Of a stretch of DNA of 64,000 nucleotides, positions 21,301 to 36,300 are shown in pieces (the stretch's first letter is position 1; each line of letters opens with the position of its first letter). Origin of the DNA: Alkalilacustris brevis (lineage in GTDB: Bacteria; Pseudomonadota; Alphaproteobacteria; Rhodobacterales; Rhodobacteraceae); assembly GCF_003350345.1 (NCBI RefSeq), contig NZ_QNVJ01000064.1, positions 304,151-368,150 of the forward strand, read 5' to 3'. The position numbers were made by a program, and so were the translations under genes. The notes beneath the pieces were generated by a model. That model did no database searches and was not told where the DNA came from. It saw only the letters and a list, made by a program, of their open reading frames with translations.

Positions 21301-24300
21301 CCCGCATCGGCAGGGTTTGCGGGTTCAGCACGAAGCTTTCCGGTGCCGCGCTTTCTGGGGTGCCGGCAACTTCGGCAGCCAGGCGATGCGCCGTATATGT
21401 GCCGCCCGCCAACGGCGAGCCCTTGAGCACCAGAAGCCGGTTGCCCGATGTCGCTGCGAGAATGCTTTCGCCATCCGCGCTGACGAGAATCCGCGCGCCT
21501 TCCGGCAGGGCATCGAGGTCGGCCACGACCTCGGGCAGGCCCGACTGCGCGGCAATGGCGGTATCGCCGATGCGGATCGCGGCCAGCGTGGCGGTATCGC
21601 CAAAGCGGCTGATGCCGTAAACTCCGGGCTGGGCTGCGGGTGTGATCGGCTGCGGCCCGGCAAGCGCCACCTCCAGCGCGGCCATCTCGCTGTCGAGCGC
21701 GCCGGTGCCAATGCGGCCCATGAGCATCTCGAATTCGAGTTCGCCATCCGTCACCCCGAGGATGCGGATATACGCCGATTGCTCGGCTCCGGTCAGGCGC
21801 CAGATCTCGCCTGCCTGCGGTGCCACGCGGCTCACGGCCGAAACAGTGCCGGTATGGTTGAAGCCATCATCAACCCCGGCCAGCGGCAGACTGTCGCCCG
21901 CCACCATGTCGGGCCGCCCTTCGATCATGGTCAGCGTGGTGGCGCCGGTCACAACGTAAAGCCGCCCGGCGGCATCGGCCAGGAAGCTGCCCACAGCCGC
22001 CCCATGCGCGGCGCCAAGCGTGATCTGCGGCTGGCCATTCGCGCCCAGATCACGGGCGGCGACGCCTTCGGCAAACGTGGCGTCAAGCGTCGTTGCACTG
22101 CCCACAAGGGTGAGAGCCTGTTCGCCCTCGCCCAACGCGCCCGCAAGCAGGTGCGCGCTGATCGCGCCGCTTTCCATAACCTCAAGCACCCGCAAGAGCG
22201 CGGTGCCGCCTGCGCCAAGCAGCATATCCCCGCGCGAGACAGACTCCGCCTGGGCACTGTCCAGATCGAAGCCGACAACCGCCGCATTCAGCGCTGCATC
22301 CAGCGCCAGCAGATCAAGCGTGTGGCGTTCCACCGTGACACCCGGCGCATTGAAGACATAGCCCGCCGGCGCCTCCAGATCCTGGGTGAAGCGCCCTTCG
22401 ATCACCGCAAGCTGGATACTGTCGGCATCCAGCCCCGCCACGCGGAACAGCGTGTTGCCGCCCGCGTCGAAGATCAGATCGCCCAGCTCGGGTGTGGCCG
22501 TTCCGCGCGCAACCGTCACGACCGTCGGCGACGGGGCCGAGGCCGCATTGCGCAGCGAAACCGTCACATCGTCGCTGCTGCCCTCGATGGTCAGCCCCGT
22601 CTCGCCCCCGCTGAGCGCGCCGCTCAGAAGCCGCCCCGCGAAAGTGCCAAGCAGGCGATCCACGCTTTCGACGCGCAGCACGGTATGCGGCGTGACCTCG
22701 GCAAAGACGACATCACCGATTTCAAGACGCTCGCCGGACTCGACCGAAACCGTGAGCCTCTCGCTGAATTCATCGAAGCCCACGACCGTGCCGATGGCAC
22801 GCACCGCGCCGTCGCGTTCGACAAAGACATTGGCGCCGGGCACAAGGCTTTCACCGACCGGGGCATAGACAAAGGCAGCCTCGCCGCCCGAAACCGAAAC
22901 CAGTGTGGTATCGCCCAGGCTGGTGACACTGCCCGCAGGCAGCACCATCTGTTCCTCGGCCTCCGGCCCGGCAAAACCCAGAACATCGGTGGCGTTCAGG
23001 GTCAGGGTCGGGCGCAACTCAACCATGAGTTCGCCCGCGCCGGCCTGCACGATGCCGCCGATATCCTCATAGGAGCCATCCACCAGCCGCCGCAGCAGCC
23101 GGTCGCCTTCCTCCGGGGTGGTGCTGCCATCATAGGCGATGCGCACCAGGCCCTCGGCGCTGGCCAGCCCGTCATCGGGCACGATCGGCGCGAATGAGGT
23201 GTCACTCACATCACGGGTGGTAAAGACAGCATCGCGCGTGAGCAAGTCGCCGACATTGATCGCGCCGCCAACTTCGGCATCGTCCGAGGCCAGCGTCACC
23301 AGCGGCCCGCGCTGGGCGGCCTTGCCGTATACCTCGAACTGCTCGCCATGCTCTGGCACGCCGGTCAAGTCGCGCAGCAGAAGCCGCCCGGTCTGCGCCG
23401 AAAAGCTCATAACCGTGGCCAGCACGCCCGAGCGGGTGCCGCGCAACACGGTCACGTTTTCCTCAATCCCCGACAGGCTGCCTCCGGCCTCCAGCAGGAG
23501 GCTGGCAAGGTCCAGCCCGACCAGAAGATCGCCGTCATTCGCGCCCGAAAGCTCGATCGGGTTGCCCTGCGCGTCGGTGAAATCGCCGCCCTCGATATAG
23601 ACGACATTGTCCGAGAATTCCTCGATCCCGTAGCGCGCCACCCCGGTATTGGAGCGGACCACATAGCGGTCGGAGCCGTCGCGCCCGTCAACCACCACTC
23701 GCGCCTCGACCTGGCGCAGATCGAAAAGATCGTCCTGCGCGGTGCCCGAAAGCATGACCTCCTCGATATCCCACAGGTATTCGCGGGTCTCATACACGAT
23801 GGCGCCGCTGCCGTCGCGCTGACGCACGATCAGTTCGGCGCCATCCATCAGGTATTCAACCGGCAGATGCGCGAAACCCGACGCCTCGATATCGTAGATC
23901 ACCTTGTCGAAGCCGCCGCCATCGATGATCCGGTCATTGCCTGCGCCAGGCCAGATGATGTTGCGCCCGGCACCAAGGGTGAAGATATCGTCCAGCGGGC
24001 TGCCGATCAGGTCGTTGTTGCCGTCACCCACCATCACATGGCGCACGAATCCGCCAAGGCTGCCGGCCGGCACCCGCAGGCCCGAAAGGTCGACCAGGTT
24101 GTCGCCCTGCCCGGCCTCGATGCGGATCGTGTCTTCCTCGCCGCGGGTGCGGGCGTGGTCGTTCACATTGACCGTCTGACGTATCACGCCAAGCTGCGCG
24201 GGCCGCTCTTCGGCATCGGCGGGGATATTTTCGTGCACGAAATAGGTCGAGCTGCTGCCCGAAAATGCCTGCGCCGAAATGGCGTTGGACTCATCGGTGC

Positions 24301-27300
24301 CGATGATCCGCACCACGTCGCTCGTGCCATCGCCCGGCCTGCCCGGCGTGACCGTGCCGAGATTGACGACGATATTGTGCAGGTCCACCCCTTGCGGCGT
24401 GGCGTGGATGATCGCCGTATCCTGCCCCTGCCCGAGCCGCAAATCGAGCGTGCCGACATTCTTGATCTCCAGCGTCTCGACCCGCGCGGCCTGCCAGGTG
24501 ACGATACTGCCACCGTTCTCTCCGGCGCGCACCTCGACGGTGTCATTCGCAGCCGTGCCGCCGTTGAATTCGGAAGCGAACATCACCAGCTGATTGCGCC
24601 CGCTTCCACCGTCGATCACATCCAGCCCGTCGCCGACCACCCAGTAGATCGTGTCATCGCCGGTGCCGCCAAGAATGCGGTCATTGCCCAGCCCGCCCAC
24701 AAGCAGGTTGTTGCCGGAATCGCCGCGGATCTCGTTGTCGCCCTGGATACCGAAGATCTGGTCATCGCCGCCGCCGCCAGAGATGAAGTCATCCCCCTCG
24801 CCGCCGAAGATGATGTCATTGCCCGAACCGCCATAAAGGAAATTGCTGCCATACTGGCCATAGATGACGTTGTTGCCCGAACCGCCATAGATGAAGTCGC
24901 CGCCGCCGAATCCGCGCCGGTCGTCACTATCGAACAGGTCGGGGTGTTCGTCGCCATAGATGATGTCATTGCCGGTGCCGCCATAGAGCCGGTCGCTGTC
25001 GGGACCGCCAATGATGACGTTATCGCCGCCCACCCCGTAGATGGTGATCGGGCTGTTGCCGCGCTGCCAGAGCAGGTCATTTCCGGTGCCGCCGTAGAAA
25101 GTGACCTCGGCATCCGACTCGTTGATGAAAGTGCTGTTGCCCGACCCGCCGCGCGCGGTGACACGGCGCGTGTTGGTCTCGGCGATCAGCACCTTGTTGT
25201 TGCCCGGCCCGGTGTCGATGTAGATCTCTGTCACATCGTCAAAACGCTGCATGTCGCCGCCGACATCGACCAGCACCTTGCCATCCTGGGTTTCATGGAT
25301 GGTGACGGTGTCGGAACGGTCAGAGGTGAAGACAGTCAGCACACCGTTGTTGACCTCGCCCAGCGGGGCAAGCTGGAAATGCTTGTGGTAGTCGAAGCGC
25401 CACAGCACCACATCGACCAGCGTGGCCGATTTGTCGAAGATCGTGACCGTGACGAAAAGCAGCTTCAGCTTGATCGTGACAAAGGCCGAGACCTTGGCGC
25501 GCACCTCGGCCGATACATCGAAAAGGCCCAGCGGATCGCGCTGCATGATATAGGCGAATTCGTCGATATAGACCTTGCCGTCATAGGTGCCTTCGCGGCT
25601 GGCCACATCGTTCAGGTCGAACTCCACCGCGGCGATCAGCTCGCCGCGCACACCGGCCTTGACCTGCATGATGACGAAATCGCCGCCAATCTGGGCGCTG
25701 ACGCCGATGCGGAACTCGACACGCAGTTCCACACGCTCGGTCCCGTCATCATACCAGTCGCGGGCGTGGAAACCGTAGAACAGGTATTCGGGGTTCTCCC
25801 AGCCGGAATCACGGAACAGGTTCAGGCCGCGGCTGTCGAAGCCGAAGCTCAGTTGCACTGTCGCCGAAACCCCCGCGCTGAAGGTCGCCGAAAGAAACGG
25901 CGCCCAGATCCAGACGGTCTTCGAAACATCCTTGCTGACATGCAGCGTCGGCACATCGAAGATCAGCAGATCGACATTGCTGGCGCCGGTAAACAGGCCG
26001 ATTGCCGAAGCCGGATTTTCCAGGATCGGGAAGCGCAGCCCCTCGACCGAGTTGAGCTTGCCGAGGAAGCCCGAAGTCTTGGCATTCGCCGCCTGCCCCT
26101 TGCCCGAGGACGAAGAAGGCCGGTTTGTACCGTTTTGCGCCGCAGCCGGCGCCTTGGCCTGGCTGAGCGGATCGATCATGGTGCCGCCGGTCTGCGCCTC
26201 GATCGCTTTCTGGTCATAGGCCTGTTTTTGCCGCGGGTCGCCCTGCGCCGAAAAGCTGTAATCGCCAAACCGGATCACCACACCTTGCGCATCGCTGGGC
26301 GAAGGCATCGCGTTGATCAGGTCTAGTATACTGGTTACTGTATTGAAAAACTTTACATAATTCGCCGTTCCGCTACCGCCGAATATCTCGATCATGCGCA
26401 GCATTGAGGTGGGCGAGCCCAGCAGGTTGGAGATTAGCGGCAGCGGGTCGATGATCGGCGCCAGCGCGTCGCTGATCGGCTGGGTGATCTTCTGCACCTC
26501 GCCGATGATCGGGCCGGCGAACTGCGAGATGAAGCTGCCAAGATCAAGCCGGATATCCACCAGCTCGATTGTAGGTGCGCCGCCGAACACCGATTGCACG
26601 GTCGGATTGGTCAGATCGACGCTGGCGAAGATCTGCTCGTAATGGAAATCCACCATGAAGCGCGGGAACTGCGCACTGCCACCCAGCGATGACACGAGCC
26701 CCAGGCTGACCTGGGCGCGCGCATCGAATTGCGCGCTGACAATATCGCTGAAGCGTTTGCCGCGCAGGTCGTTGCGCAGCGAAAGCTTGCCGTTTTCTTC
26801 GGCAGTGCCCGCCTTGGGGTCTTTCAGATCGACGGTGAGCGCGGCCTCTATCTCGCGGTGGCCCGGCCCCATCAGGTTGAAGATGTCGAAGTTGAGGAAG
26901 CCAAGCTGCGCACTCAACCGCGCATCGTGTGAAATGTCGCCATAGAGCGCGAGGTAGATTTCCTCGTCGCGGTTGGGGTTGGGGTTGGTGTCGAGGTAGA
27001 AATCGAGCGCCCCGTTCAGATAGCTGACCCCGAAGCCCAGCGACACATCGTAATCCATGCCGATACGGATGCCGACATCGCTGTCGAAGCTCAGCGGCAG
27101 GCCGGGCACAGACAGCCCCATGTCCAGGTCGACCTCAAGCGGCGGGAAGACATCGCCCATCGCGCGCAGCTTGATCAGCAGGTCGTCATAGCCCTTGGAC
27201 AGCGACACCTCGACCTGGCGGTAATGGGTGATCTCTTCGCCATCCATCGTATAGAAACGGATGCCGGTGGCCGAGTTGATGCTCGAGAACAGCTCGAACA

Positions 27301-30300
27301 TGCCATACTGGATCAGGTTCACGCTGGTGAAGGTGCCGCCGGAGGCGTCCTTCTCCTCGCGGATCAGCCCGGCCAGGTCGTCCAGCGCGCTGTTGAGCGG
27401 ACTGACCAGCGTGGACGAGATGAAGTTCGCCCCCCGCCGCGCCGCATCGCCGATGAACGGGATATCGAGGCCGAAAAGCGGCGCGCGCCGGATCTGCGCA
27501 TCCAGCGCGGTGAGCGCAAATGACAATCCCTCGACCAGCAGCAGCGGGTCTTCGATGAACATGCCGATGCCGATCTGCGGCATCGGGTTGGGCACGTAGT
27601 AATAGAAATGATCCTGCATGCTGCCGTCGGCCGTCAGCCCGGCCAGGTCATAGCCCAGGAAAATCTCGTTGCGGTTCAGGAATGAAGGCACCGCCGAGGC
27701 CAGGTTGCTCGACGCATATTTGGCGTATCTGTCGGATTCTTCGGCCAGCCACTCGGCGGTGACAAAGGCGTCCGAGCCGGTCAGCGGCGCGGTGCGCGTG
27801 GGGAAGTAGACCGGCACCTGAAGCGCGGCATAGCCGGTCGATTTCAGCGAGGCGTTGAATTCGCCGGAATCGTTGGCATTTTCGGTCGAGATCGTGACAT
27901 CGCTGTCGGTGGTGAACTCGATCGTGGCCAGCCCGTCATCGACGATCTTGCCTTGTGCGTTGGTCACCACTTCGCCATTGGCATCCACCGCGAAGGTGGC
28001 ATCGAGGATCGCGGCCTCGATCTTGGCGCCGGGGATCAGCGTCAGCCCGGCAGAAAGCGTGGCCTCGGGCACGATGGCGCGCGCGGCATAACCCAGATAG
28101 GCGCCGCTGCCCTGCTTGAGCGTCAGGCTGATTTCAGGCTCGGAGATCGTGCCATCCAGATCGAAATGCACCGCGCCTTTCAGGCCGATATCGAAATCGA
28201 GCTGCAACTCGATCGGCGAGATCTGCATATCGATATCGATGCCCAGCGCACGCAGGGCGTTCAGCTCGTTGCGCGGCAGGTAATCGCTGGGCCGGATCGT
28301 GCGCGTGACCGTCGGGTTGACGTTGGCCACACCATGCGCCAGCGCGAAGGCAAAGAGGCTGATGTCGAATTCCAGCGCCAGCGTCTTGGGCACCGCCGTG
28401 CCGTTCTGATCCTCGAAAATAAAGCGCGCGCCCAGGTTCAGGCGGTCGTTTTCCTGGTTGTTGAATAGCTTTTCAAGGATCAGATCGTTGAGCGCGGTGA
28501 GATTGTTGTCCGCAGGGTCGTCTTCGTCAAGTTGCTGCTCGGAGATCGCCTTGATCTCGCCCGCGACCGTATCCATCACGTCGAGCACCGCGCCCATGCC
28601 GGTCAGGCTATCGATGGATTCGTTGACGAAGGGCAGTTCGATCCCGATCGGCACCCGCGCGATGGCGCTGAACATCAGCGCCATGTCGGCCAGCACCGCG
28701 AAATTGAGCGGGGTGGAGCCGATATTGGCCAGATCACTGAGGAACCCGGCACTCAGGCTGGTGATGCCCGGCGCCAGTTCGTATTCGATCAGGATGTAAT
28801 GCGTCTCAGCGTCGGCATCGAAATTCGTGCCGTTCGCTTCACGGAAGTCAAACCCGGTCGGGGTGCCTCCGGGCATCGGGTTCATCGACACGTTCAGTTG
28901 CAGAAGCTTGGTGCTGAAGCTGGTGCCCGCCAGTTCAAGTTCGCCGATCAGCGGCAGCGACAGGTCGAACCGCTTCTCGTTTTCCAGCGTGACGCCATCG
29001 AGAGCTTCAATATACACCCGGCTCGGGTTTTCCGGGTCGGTGTCGACCGCAACGCCGGAGCCGTTTTCGTCCTGCAGCAGCCGCAGCGCGAGGAACACTG
29101 CCTCCTCGATATCGGCAATGCCATCGCGCGCCACCAGCGCGGCCGAGAACGGATCACTATCATCGGTGGAGGTATAGACACGGGCAGAGGCATTAACGGC
29201 GTCAATGCCCAGTTCGGCTTCCAGAAGCGCGTCCAGCACCTCGAAATCGAGGTCGAGCACAAGCTGCGTCTGCGAGCCGAGGAACACTTTCGGGTCGGTC
29301 ACATCCGACAGGTCCACGCCGATATCCATGCGCAGCCGCACCGAGGCGGCGAACAGCGCCTGCAACCGCCCGGTCATCTGCAGGATCTGCTCAAGCCCGT
29401 CTATATTGATAGACGCATCGGCCAGCAGCGATTCCAGCGTGACTTCCAGGTCGATCACCTCCGAGAGCGACTTGCCGATATCGATGCCGATCACCAGGTC
29501 GTTACGGTCTGCCGTGCCGGTGGTGTCGATATAATCCATCCGCTCGATCAGCACCCGGCTGCCGCCGTCGATGCCTGCATCAAACCCGAGCTTGGCGAAT
29601 TCGCTGTCGAGCATCGCCTGAAGCTCGAACAGCGAGTCGTCGAGCGAGCCAACAGCGGATTTGATCACCTCGAACACCCGCACGATGCCCAGCTTGGAAT
29701 CAACCGAGAAGCCCAGCAGCGGAATCGCCGTGGTCAGCGCCAGGTTGCCCGCGCGGCCGGGAATGATGACCTCGTCGGCGACCTTCTCGATCAGGTTGAG
29801 GATTTCAGTCAGCGAGGAGCCAACCCCCAATGAGCCCAGCAGCACCGAAATGTCGAAATCCGGCAGGCTGAAGGAAAGCTGTGGCAGGCTCGGCATACCC
29901 GGCAGGCTGGGCAAGTCGGGCAGCGACGGCAGGCTGAACGGCATGCTCAGGCTGGGCAGGCCTGGAAGGCCAGGCAGCCCCGGCAGCACGATATCGGGGA
30001 AGTTGATATCGGGCAGACTGAGATCGGGGAAATCGGGCAGGTTGGGCAGGCTGATGCTGGGCAGGCCGGGCAAATCGAAAAGCCCCGGCAGGGACAGCGA
30101 CGGCAGGCCGAAGAAGCCAAGCCCGAAATTGATCGACGGCAGCGACATGCTGAACGACAGCCCCGGCAGCGTCAGCGTCGGCAACTCGACGCCCAGTGCT
30201 TCCACGTCGATGTCGATGGGCAGGACGGCGTCGAAGCTGATGCCCGAGAATATCTTGCTCAGCCCAATCGTGTCGGCATCGACCAGGTTGTAGCTGACAA

Positions 30301-33300
30301 GCACATCCTCGCCATTGAGCGTGCGCAGGAATTCGGTGCCACCAGAGCCGTCATCGACGATATAGCCAGCCGCATCCTCCGACAGGCCCATCGGCCGCAG
30401 CGCGAAGAAGATCGGATCAGCGGTGAGGGTCTTGGTGCCGCCGCTCAGGACATCGGCGGCAGCGCCCAGGTCTTCCGGCGCGCTCAGCGTGTAGCTCGTG
30501 CCCGCCGCTGTGGCGACGAATTCGGTGGCCACACTCATTGTGCGCTGGCCCACGCGAATCTTGATCTTGCTCTTGTCGATCTCGACGCCGTTGATCTCGA
30601 ACGTGCCGGAAGCGGCATCAAAGGCGGCCTTGACCGCATCGATGTCGGCCTCGGTTTCGAACTGATAGAGAATCCGGTCGGGCGTGACCGATACGCTTGT
30701 CGGGGTCTGGTTGATCGCGTCGCCGCCGGTGCCGAAAGCCGTCTCGGCGGGCTTGCCGCCACCGTCTCGCGCGACGATCAATTCCGGCTCGCCCGCCGCC
30801 ATCCAGACCACTTCGACCACACCCGCCTGCGGGTCGGAGGAAAGCACCCGGAAGCTTTCGTCCCCCACGGTCAGAATCGAACCCGCGCGCAGCGCGGTGA
30901 GCGCCGCAAGCCTCGCCGAGGCGGTGTCCGCATCCGAGGCGAGCGTCAGCCGCAGCGCCGTGCCGTCCGACGAAAGCGCAAGGCCATTGAGTGTGAACGT
31001 ATCGCTGCTGACCGCATCGGTGAACGTGTCGCCCTTGCCAAACGGCAACTCCAGATCGAAAGCGAAAAGCTGCGCCACCGGCTGCACATCGCCTGTCCAG
31101 GCCACGGTGACAAGATCGGCGGCATCGGCGTCGAATTCGCCGGTGACGACCGCCTCAAGCCCCTCGCCCAGGACAATCTTGTGCCCCCGCGCGGGGTGTT
31201 CGCCCTCGGTCAACGCGCGTGCCAGCTTGAAGGTGGCAAGCCCCGTGGACGGGTTGAAGGCGACAGCCACGATTTCGGTGTCATTGCCATCGATGAAGGA
31301 AAGGCCCTGAAGCTCGGCCACGCGGCCGTTGGACAGTTGCACCGCCATCACATCGGCGTCGAAGGCAACGGCGCCGTTCCACTCGTCCAGCCCGTCGGTC
31401 AGCCCCTCGGGCGGGTCGGCGAAATAGACCCGCAGGCTGCCGTTGCCGCTGTCGGGCAGTTGCGCCGAAGTGCCGACAGACGGCCCGGTGAGGTCGGAGC
31501 CGGTGACAGCCGCGCCATCAAGCTCCGGCGTGCCGGAAAGGCGCTTGAGCTTCATCTCGCCGGTGGTGTTCTCATCCATATCACCGGGCAGGAAGGCGAG
31601 CACCTTCAAATAGGCGCTGCCCTGCTTGAGCGTCTTGCCGACGAGGCCCTGGTAGTCGTCGTTATTCGCCGCATCCAGCCCGGTCAGCGTCATCGTGCCC
31701 GCATCGAGCGACAGCCTTGCCGCCTCGTTGATCGACACGCTGCCCGAGGCGAAGTCGAGGTCAATGCCCACCGAGCCTTCGGGGATCAGCTCAAGCGTGT
31801 CGATGGCCACCGATAGCCCGGTCTGATCGCTGATCATCAGTTGCGGCGGCGGGCGCTGGCCCACCGGCACATTGACGTCGATGCCGAACATGAGATCAAA
31901 GACCAGGTCAGCGCGCGCATCGATCCGCGCGGTCGCCCCCGCCTCAAACTTCAGCGGATCAAGCCCGAAGCCGCCCAGAAGCGCCTCGGACAGATCCTTG
32001 TCGTCCACATCGACGCGGAATTCGTTGCTGAACCCGTAATCGAGCACGGCGATGGACACGCGCATCATGCCATCGGTGCCGTAGGGCTCCAGCACCACCG
32101 AGACGTTTGGCGCACCGTTGAGCGACGGCAGAACCGATTGCAAAGCGTTGGTCAGCGTCGTTTCGATCTGGTCGAGCGCATCGCCGCCCGCATTGCGCAG
32201 GCGGAACAACTCGTCACGAAGCGCGCCAATGCCGGTCAAGTCATCGAGCGATTTGTCGATCAGCGGAATCCGCGCGTCGATCAACCCGCCCGAGTCGCCA
32301 TCGCCCAGGATCACATCGAGCGCCGCCAGAATGCCGCGCATCACGTCTGCATAGGTCAGCCCTTCGGCCAGGCTGGCCAGATCACCCGTGATCTTGCGGT
32401 ATTCGTCGATCAGGAAATCGCTCAAGCCCCCGGGCACCGCGATTTGCGGCGTGGTCAGCGTGCCGTTGCGCAACTCTGTCTCAAGCGTGATGACACCCAC
32501 CGCCGAATTGCGGCCAAGGCTCAGCGTGACAGGCAGGAAGGCCCCGAAGCTGCCGCGCGCCTCGGTCGAAAGGGTGACGGGCGCGCGTGGCTCGATCAGC
32601 GTATCCACAGCATCATTCGAGCCATTGCGGGTGCCGCCCACGAAACGGGCCGATCCGTCATCAAGCTTGACCACCAGCTGATTGCTGACGGCGTTCACAA
32701 AGGTGACGACACCGCTTGCGCCGTTTTCGCTGGCCTTGACCTGCGCCCCTTCGATGAAGCCGGCGGCAGCGCCCAGCGTCAGGATCTGATACCTTTCGCC
32801 CGACAGATGAACCGGGGCACTGGGGGTGCTGAAGCTGCGCGGCGTCAGAACCCGCCCGACCAGGTCGAGATCGCCGGTATCGACGGCAGAGACATCATTT
32901 TCCGCACGATCGAACACGATGGCATCGCCCGCCTTGAGCACGTCAAGCTGCGTTTCGTCGAGCACCTGCGCCCCGAGCCGGGCGAAATCGACCTCGTCAA
33001 ACCCGGTCTGCCCCGTGACGTGCACGGCCAGTGTGAAACTGGCGGAGCCGGCGGCGTAGATGGATTCCGAGTCCGCGTCGTCGGTTCCTATCAGCTCCAG
33101 CGTGCCGCCCGCCCCGGCCAGAATTGAGGCCAACGCATTCCAGTCTTCCACTGAAAGGGTGATCGTCGTGTCGGTCTCCTCGGCGCCGCCCAGGCCGACG
33201 GTGACACCGGTGGCGTCGGCATCGTTCGTGGCAACCAGCGCAAAGCCGGCCGTGGCCTCGGTCAGCAGATTTCCGATTTCATCGTTCAGCGTCAGCACGA

Positions 33301-36300
33301 CGCTCCGGTCGGCCTCGGCAATGGTGGCATCGACGCGGGTGCCAGCGCTTTCGGTGAAATAGGAAACCCCCGTGGCACTGGGCGTGAAACCCCGCGCCGC
33401 GGCATCGAGCAGCACCTTGCCATCCTCGAGGCCCAGAATGCGGGCACGGATCAGCGTGCCGTCCTCGACCTGCTGCACCAGATGGCTGGCCCCGGCCAGA
33501 TCACCGGCGGTGATCCCTTCGCCAAAGCTGTAGGCGTCCACAGTGACGGCGCCGAAGATGCCCGAGCCGTCACCACTCAGACCCAGGCGGATGTAATCGC
33601 GGCCAAGGCTGTCGGTGCGGCTGTCGCCCCCCGTCAGCCCGACCGAGACGCCGGCCTGGCCGGGCAGGCCCTGCACATCCGACAGACCGCCCGAAGGCGC
33701 AAGCACATCGCCCAGCCCCGCCGCGCGCAGATCGCCCTGCGGCACAGCATCACTGCCCATCACCAGCTTAAGGTCAACCGTGCCCTGCGCCGGGTTGAAG
33801 CCCGTCACCTCATACCAGTTGGTGCCGTCAGTCAGGTGGCGAAGCTGGTTGAGCCAGACGCCCAGATGCGCCGGGGTTTCCACATCGACCCGCTCGCGGG
33901 TCTGGCCGGGGCCAACCTCGACCGTGGTGCTGTTGATGGTGCCGCCCAGCGCCAGAACCGGCGCGCGCAGGTCTGAACCCACCTGCGGCCGGCCCTCATG
34001 CCCGATGGCGGTCAGCCAGACGGAATCGCCATTGACCCGCACCACCTCGAACCAGCGGTTCATGCTGTCGAGCAGGTAAAGTCCGTCAAGATCGCTCAGC
34101 GACGAGTCGCCATCGAAGGCCACGCGATAGCGGATATCGCCTGTCGTGCCCTCTATGGGCGCCCCGACCTCGCTGATGGTGAGCGCGGGCAGCGTAGCAT
34201 CGGCAGCCGCGGCGAGATCGCCCAGCAATACCTGCTGACCGTTGCCAAAATCGACCACACGATCAAGTTCGCGCCCCTCAAGCCCCAGGCCACCGGTCTC
34301 GACCGAAGCGTTGAGAATGGTCTTGGTCGTGCCGTTGGCAAGCTGGCCTACCGAGGTGACCCGCCCTTCCCAGTCGGTCCCCTCGCCAAGCGCGACCAGA
34401 ATATCGCCGTTGCGCAGGAAGACTTCCGCGCCGGTCTCAAGCTCGGCCCGCACCGCGCCGACGGCGGCGCCGCTGGCCTCGGCAATCGTTGCGAAAGAGG
34501 CCGAAGCGACCACGCCATTCGTGGCAACCCGGTGCAGGCTGTCATCTGCGGCAAAAACCCGGCTGGGCGCCAGCAGGGTCAGCGTGCCGCTCTCGTGATC
34601 CCAGGCCTGCACGATGCCGAACGCGGCATCGGGGCCGGTGCCGTTGCTGACCAGTCCGCCCACGGTGAAATCATCCGCGCCATAGACACCGCCGTCGGTT
34701 TTGACGCCGAGGCGGATGGTCTGCTGCTGCGCGGCCGGGTCGGAAGACAGCCACATCACCGCGCCGTTGAGCGCCAGTTCCGGCGCGAAGCTCGAAGCAT
34801 CGCCAAAGGCGCCCAGCACATCCATGGCGCCACTGGAAAGGGTCAGTGTGTTGCCGCCTGTGCCCTGCTCGACCCGCAGGCCAAAGGCCAGATCCAGCCC
34901 CGAGCTTTCCAGCAGGCGCAACTCGCGCGGGTAGATCCCCTGCCCGGCAAGCACCAGGTCGATGCGGAGGTTGGCCAGCCCCTCAAGCGCCATGTCCAGA
35001 CTGACCGAGCCTTCAAAGGCGGTGGCCGCCACCGGGCCGATATCGCCCAGATCATCCAGCGAAAGCTGGATTTGCAGCGCCTCGCGCAGGATCGCCTCGA
35101 AATTCAGCGAAACGTCGAGTTCCCACTCGTTGCTGGTCTCTCCCTCGCGGTAGGTCAGCGTCAGCAGGTCGTCGGGCACGCCGGCCTTGCCGGCAATGTC
35201 GGCCAGCCATGCGTCCAGCGTCGGTGTCTGCCCGGCTTCGGGGCGGATCACGTCCAGCACATCGGCCAGCACCGCCTTGATCCCTGTGAGGTCTTCGAGC
35301 GACTTGTCCACGATCGGCAGGTTGAGTTCCAGCAGGCTGGCCGCCGCGCCATCGCCCTCGATGATCGCCTCAAGGCCCAGCGTGAGGTATTCGATGATCT
35401 GCTGCGGGGTTAGCTGATCAAGGTTGGTGATGGCGTCGGTAATGGCGTCGACCCGGCCCTGAATCTCAGCCGCCAGATCACTGGGATCGCCAAAAATCCC
35501 GCTCCCGCCCTCGGCGCGCAGGGCATCGAACAGAGCAACCGGGTTGAGATCCGCAAAACCGGCAATCGGCGCCGCGCCCTGAATTGCGCCAATCTCAAGC
35601 CCGCCGAAATCGGCCTTGAGGACAATATCGGCGAATACCTCGGCATCCAGCACCGGGCCGAGGTCATCGAGCGTAAAGACCGGCGCAAAACCCGCGCTGA
35701 TCCGCGTGTTGTCCAGCAGATCCTGAATGAAAGCGGCATCGCCACCGTGCAAGGCGGTCTGGATCGCATCATGCGGTGCATCCAGGATCACCGTCACCGT
35801 GCGGCTGGCGGTATCCAGTTCGATGATCCGTCCCACAAGGCCGGAGGCCCCGAAGGACAGATTCGCCAGATCGCCATTCACCGCCTCGGCGATCGTGCCG
35901 AGTTCGGCGAGGAAATTGTTGGCTTCTGTCGTGTCCGCAAGGGTGATGTCATAGACAAAGCCCATTTCCGGGCCGACTTCACCGCGCTGGACATCGCGCA
36001 CCTCGGTCTCGGCGTTGCCGATGGCTTCAAGCGTCAGGTTGCTCCATGTGCCATCCAGAAAGCCCGAAGGCACCGCGACATACACATGATCGGCCTGCGC
36101 GTCGGTGGGCGGGACGAGCGGAACGGCGAAGGACAGGCGCTGGCCGTTGTAATCGAAGGAAAGCAGCACATCCGAGAAATCATCAAACCAGCCGGCAGTT
36201 TGCCCGGCCGGTAGATCAAGGCGGATCTGGCTGCCCTCGCGCGCGAAGCTGGCGATATCCATCGCTGTGCCCGGCACCACCGGGCGGAAGAGATCGCCCT

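Noticed and set aside
16685..23197. A 2,170-codon open frame on the plus strand opposite the giant gene
   Set aside because: It is rich in Arg, His, Ala and Gly with no recognisable domain, and mirrors the codon bias of the minus-strand gene. Long antisense frames are expected opposite GC-rich genes.
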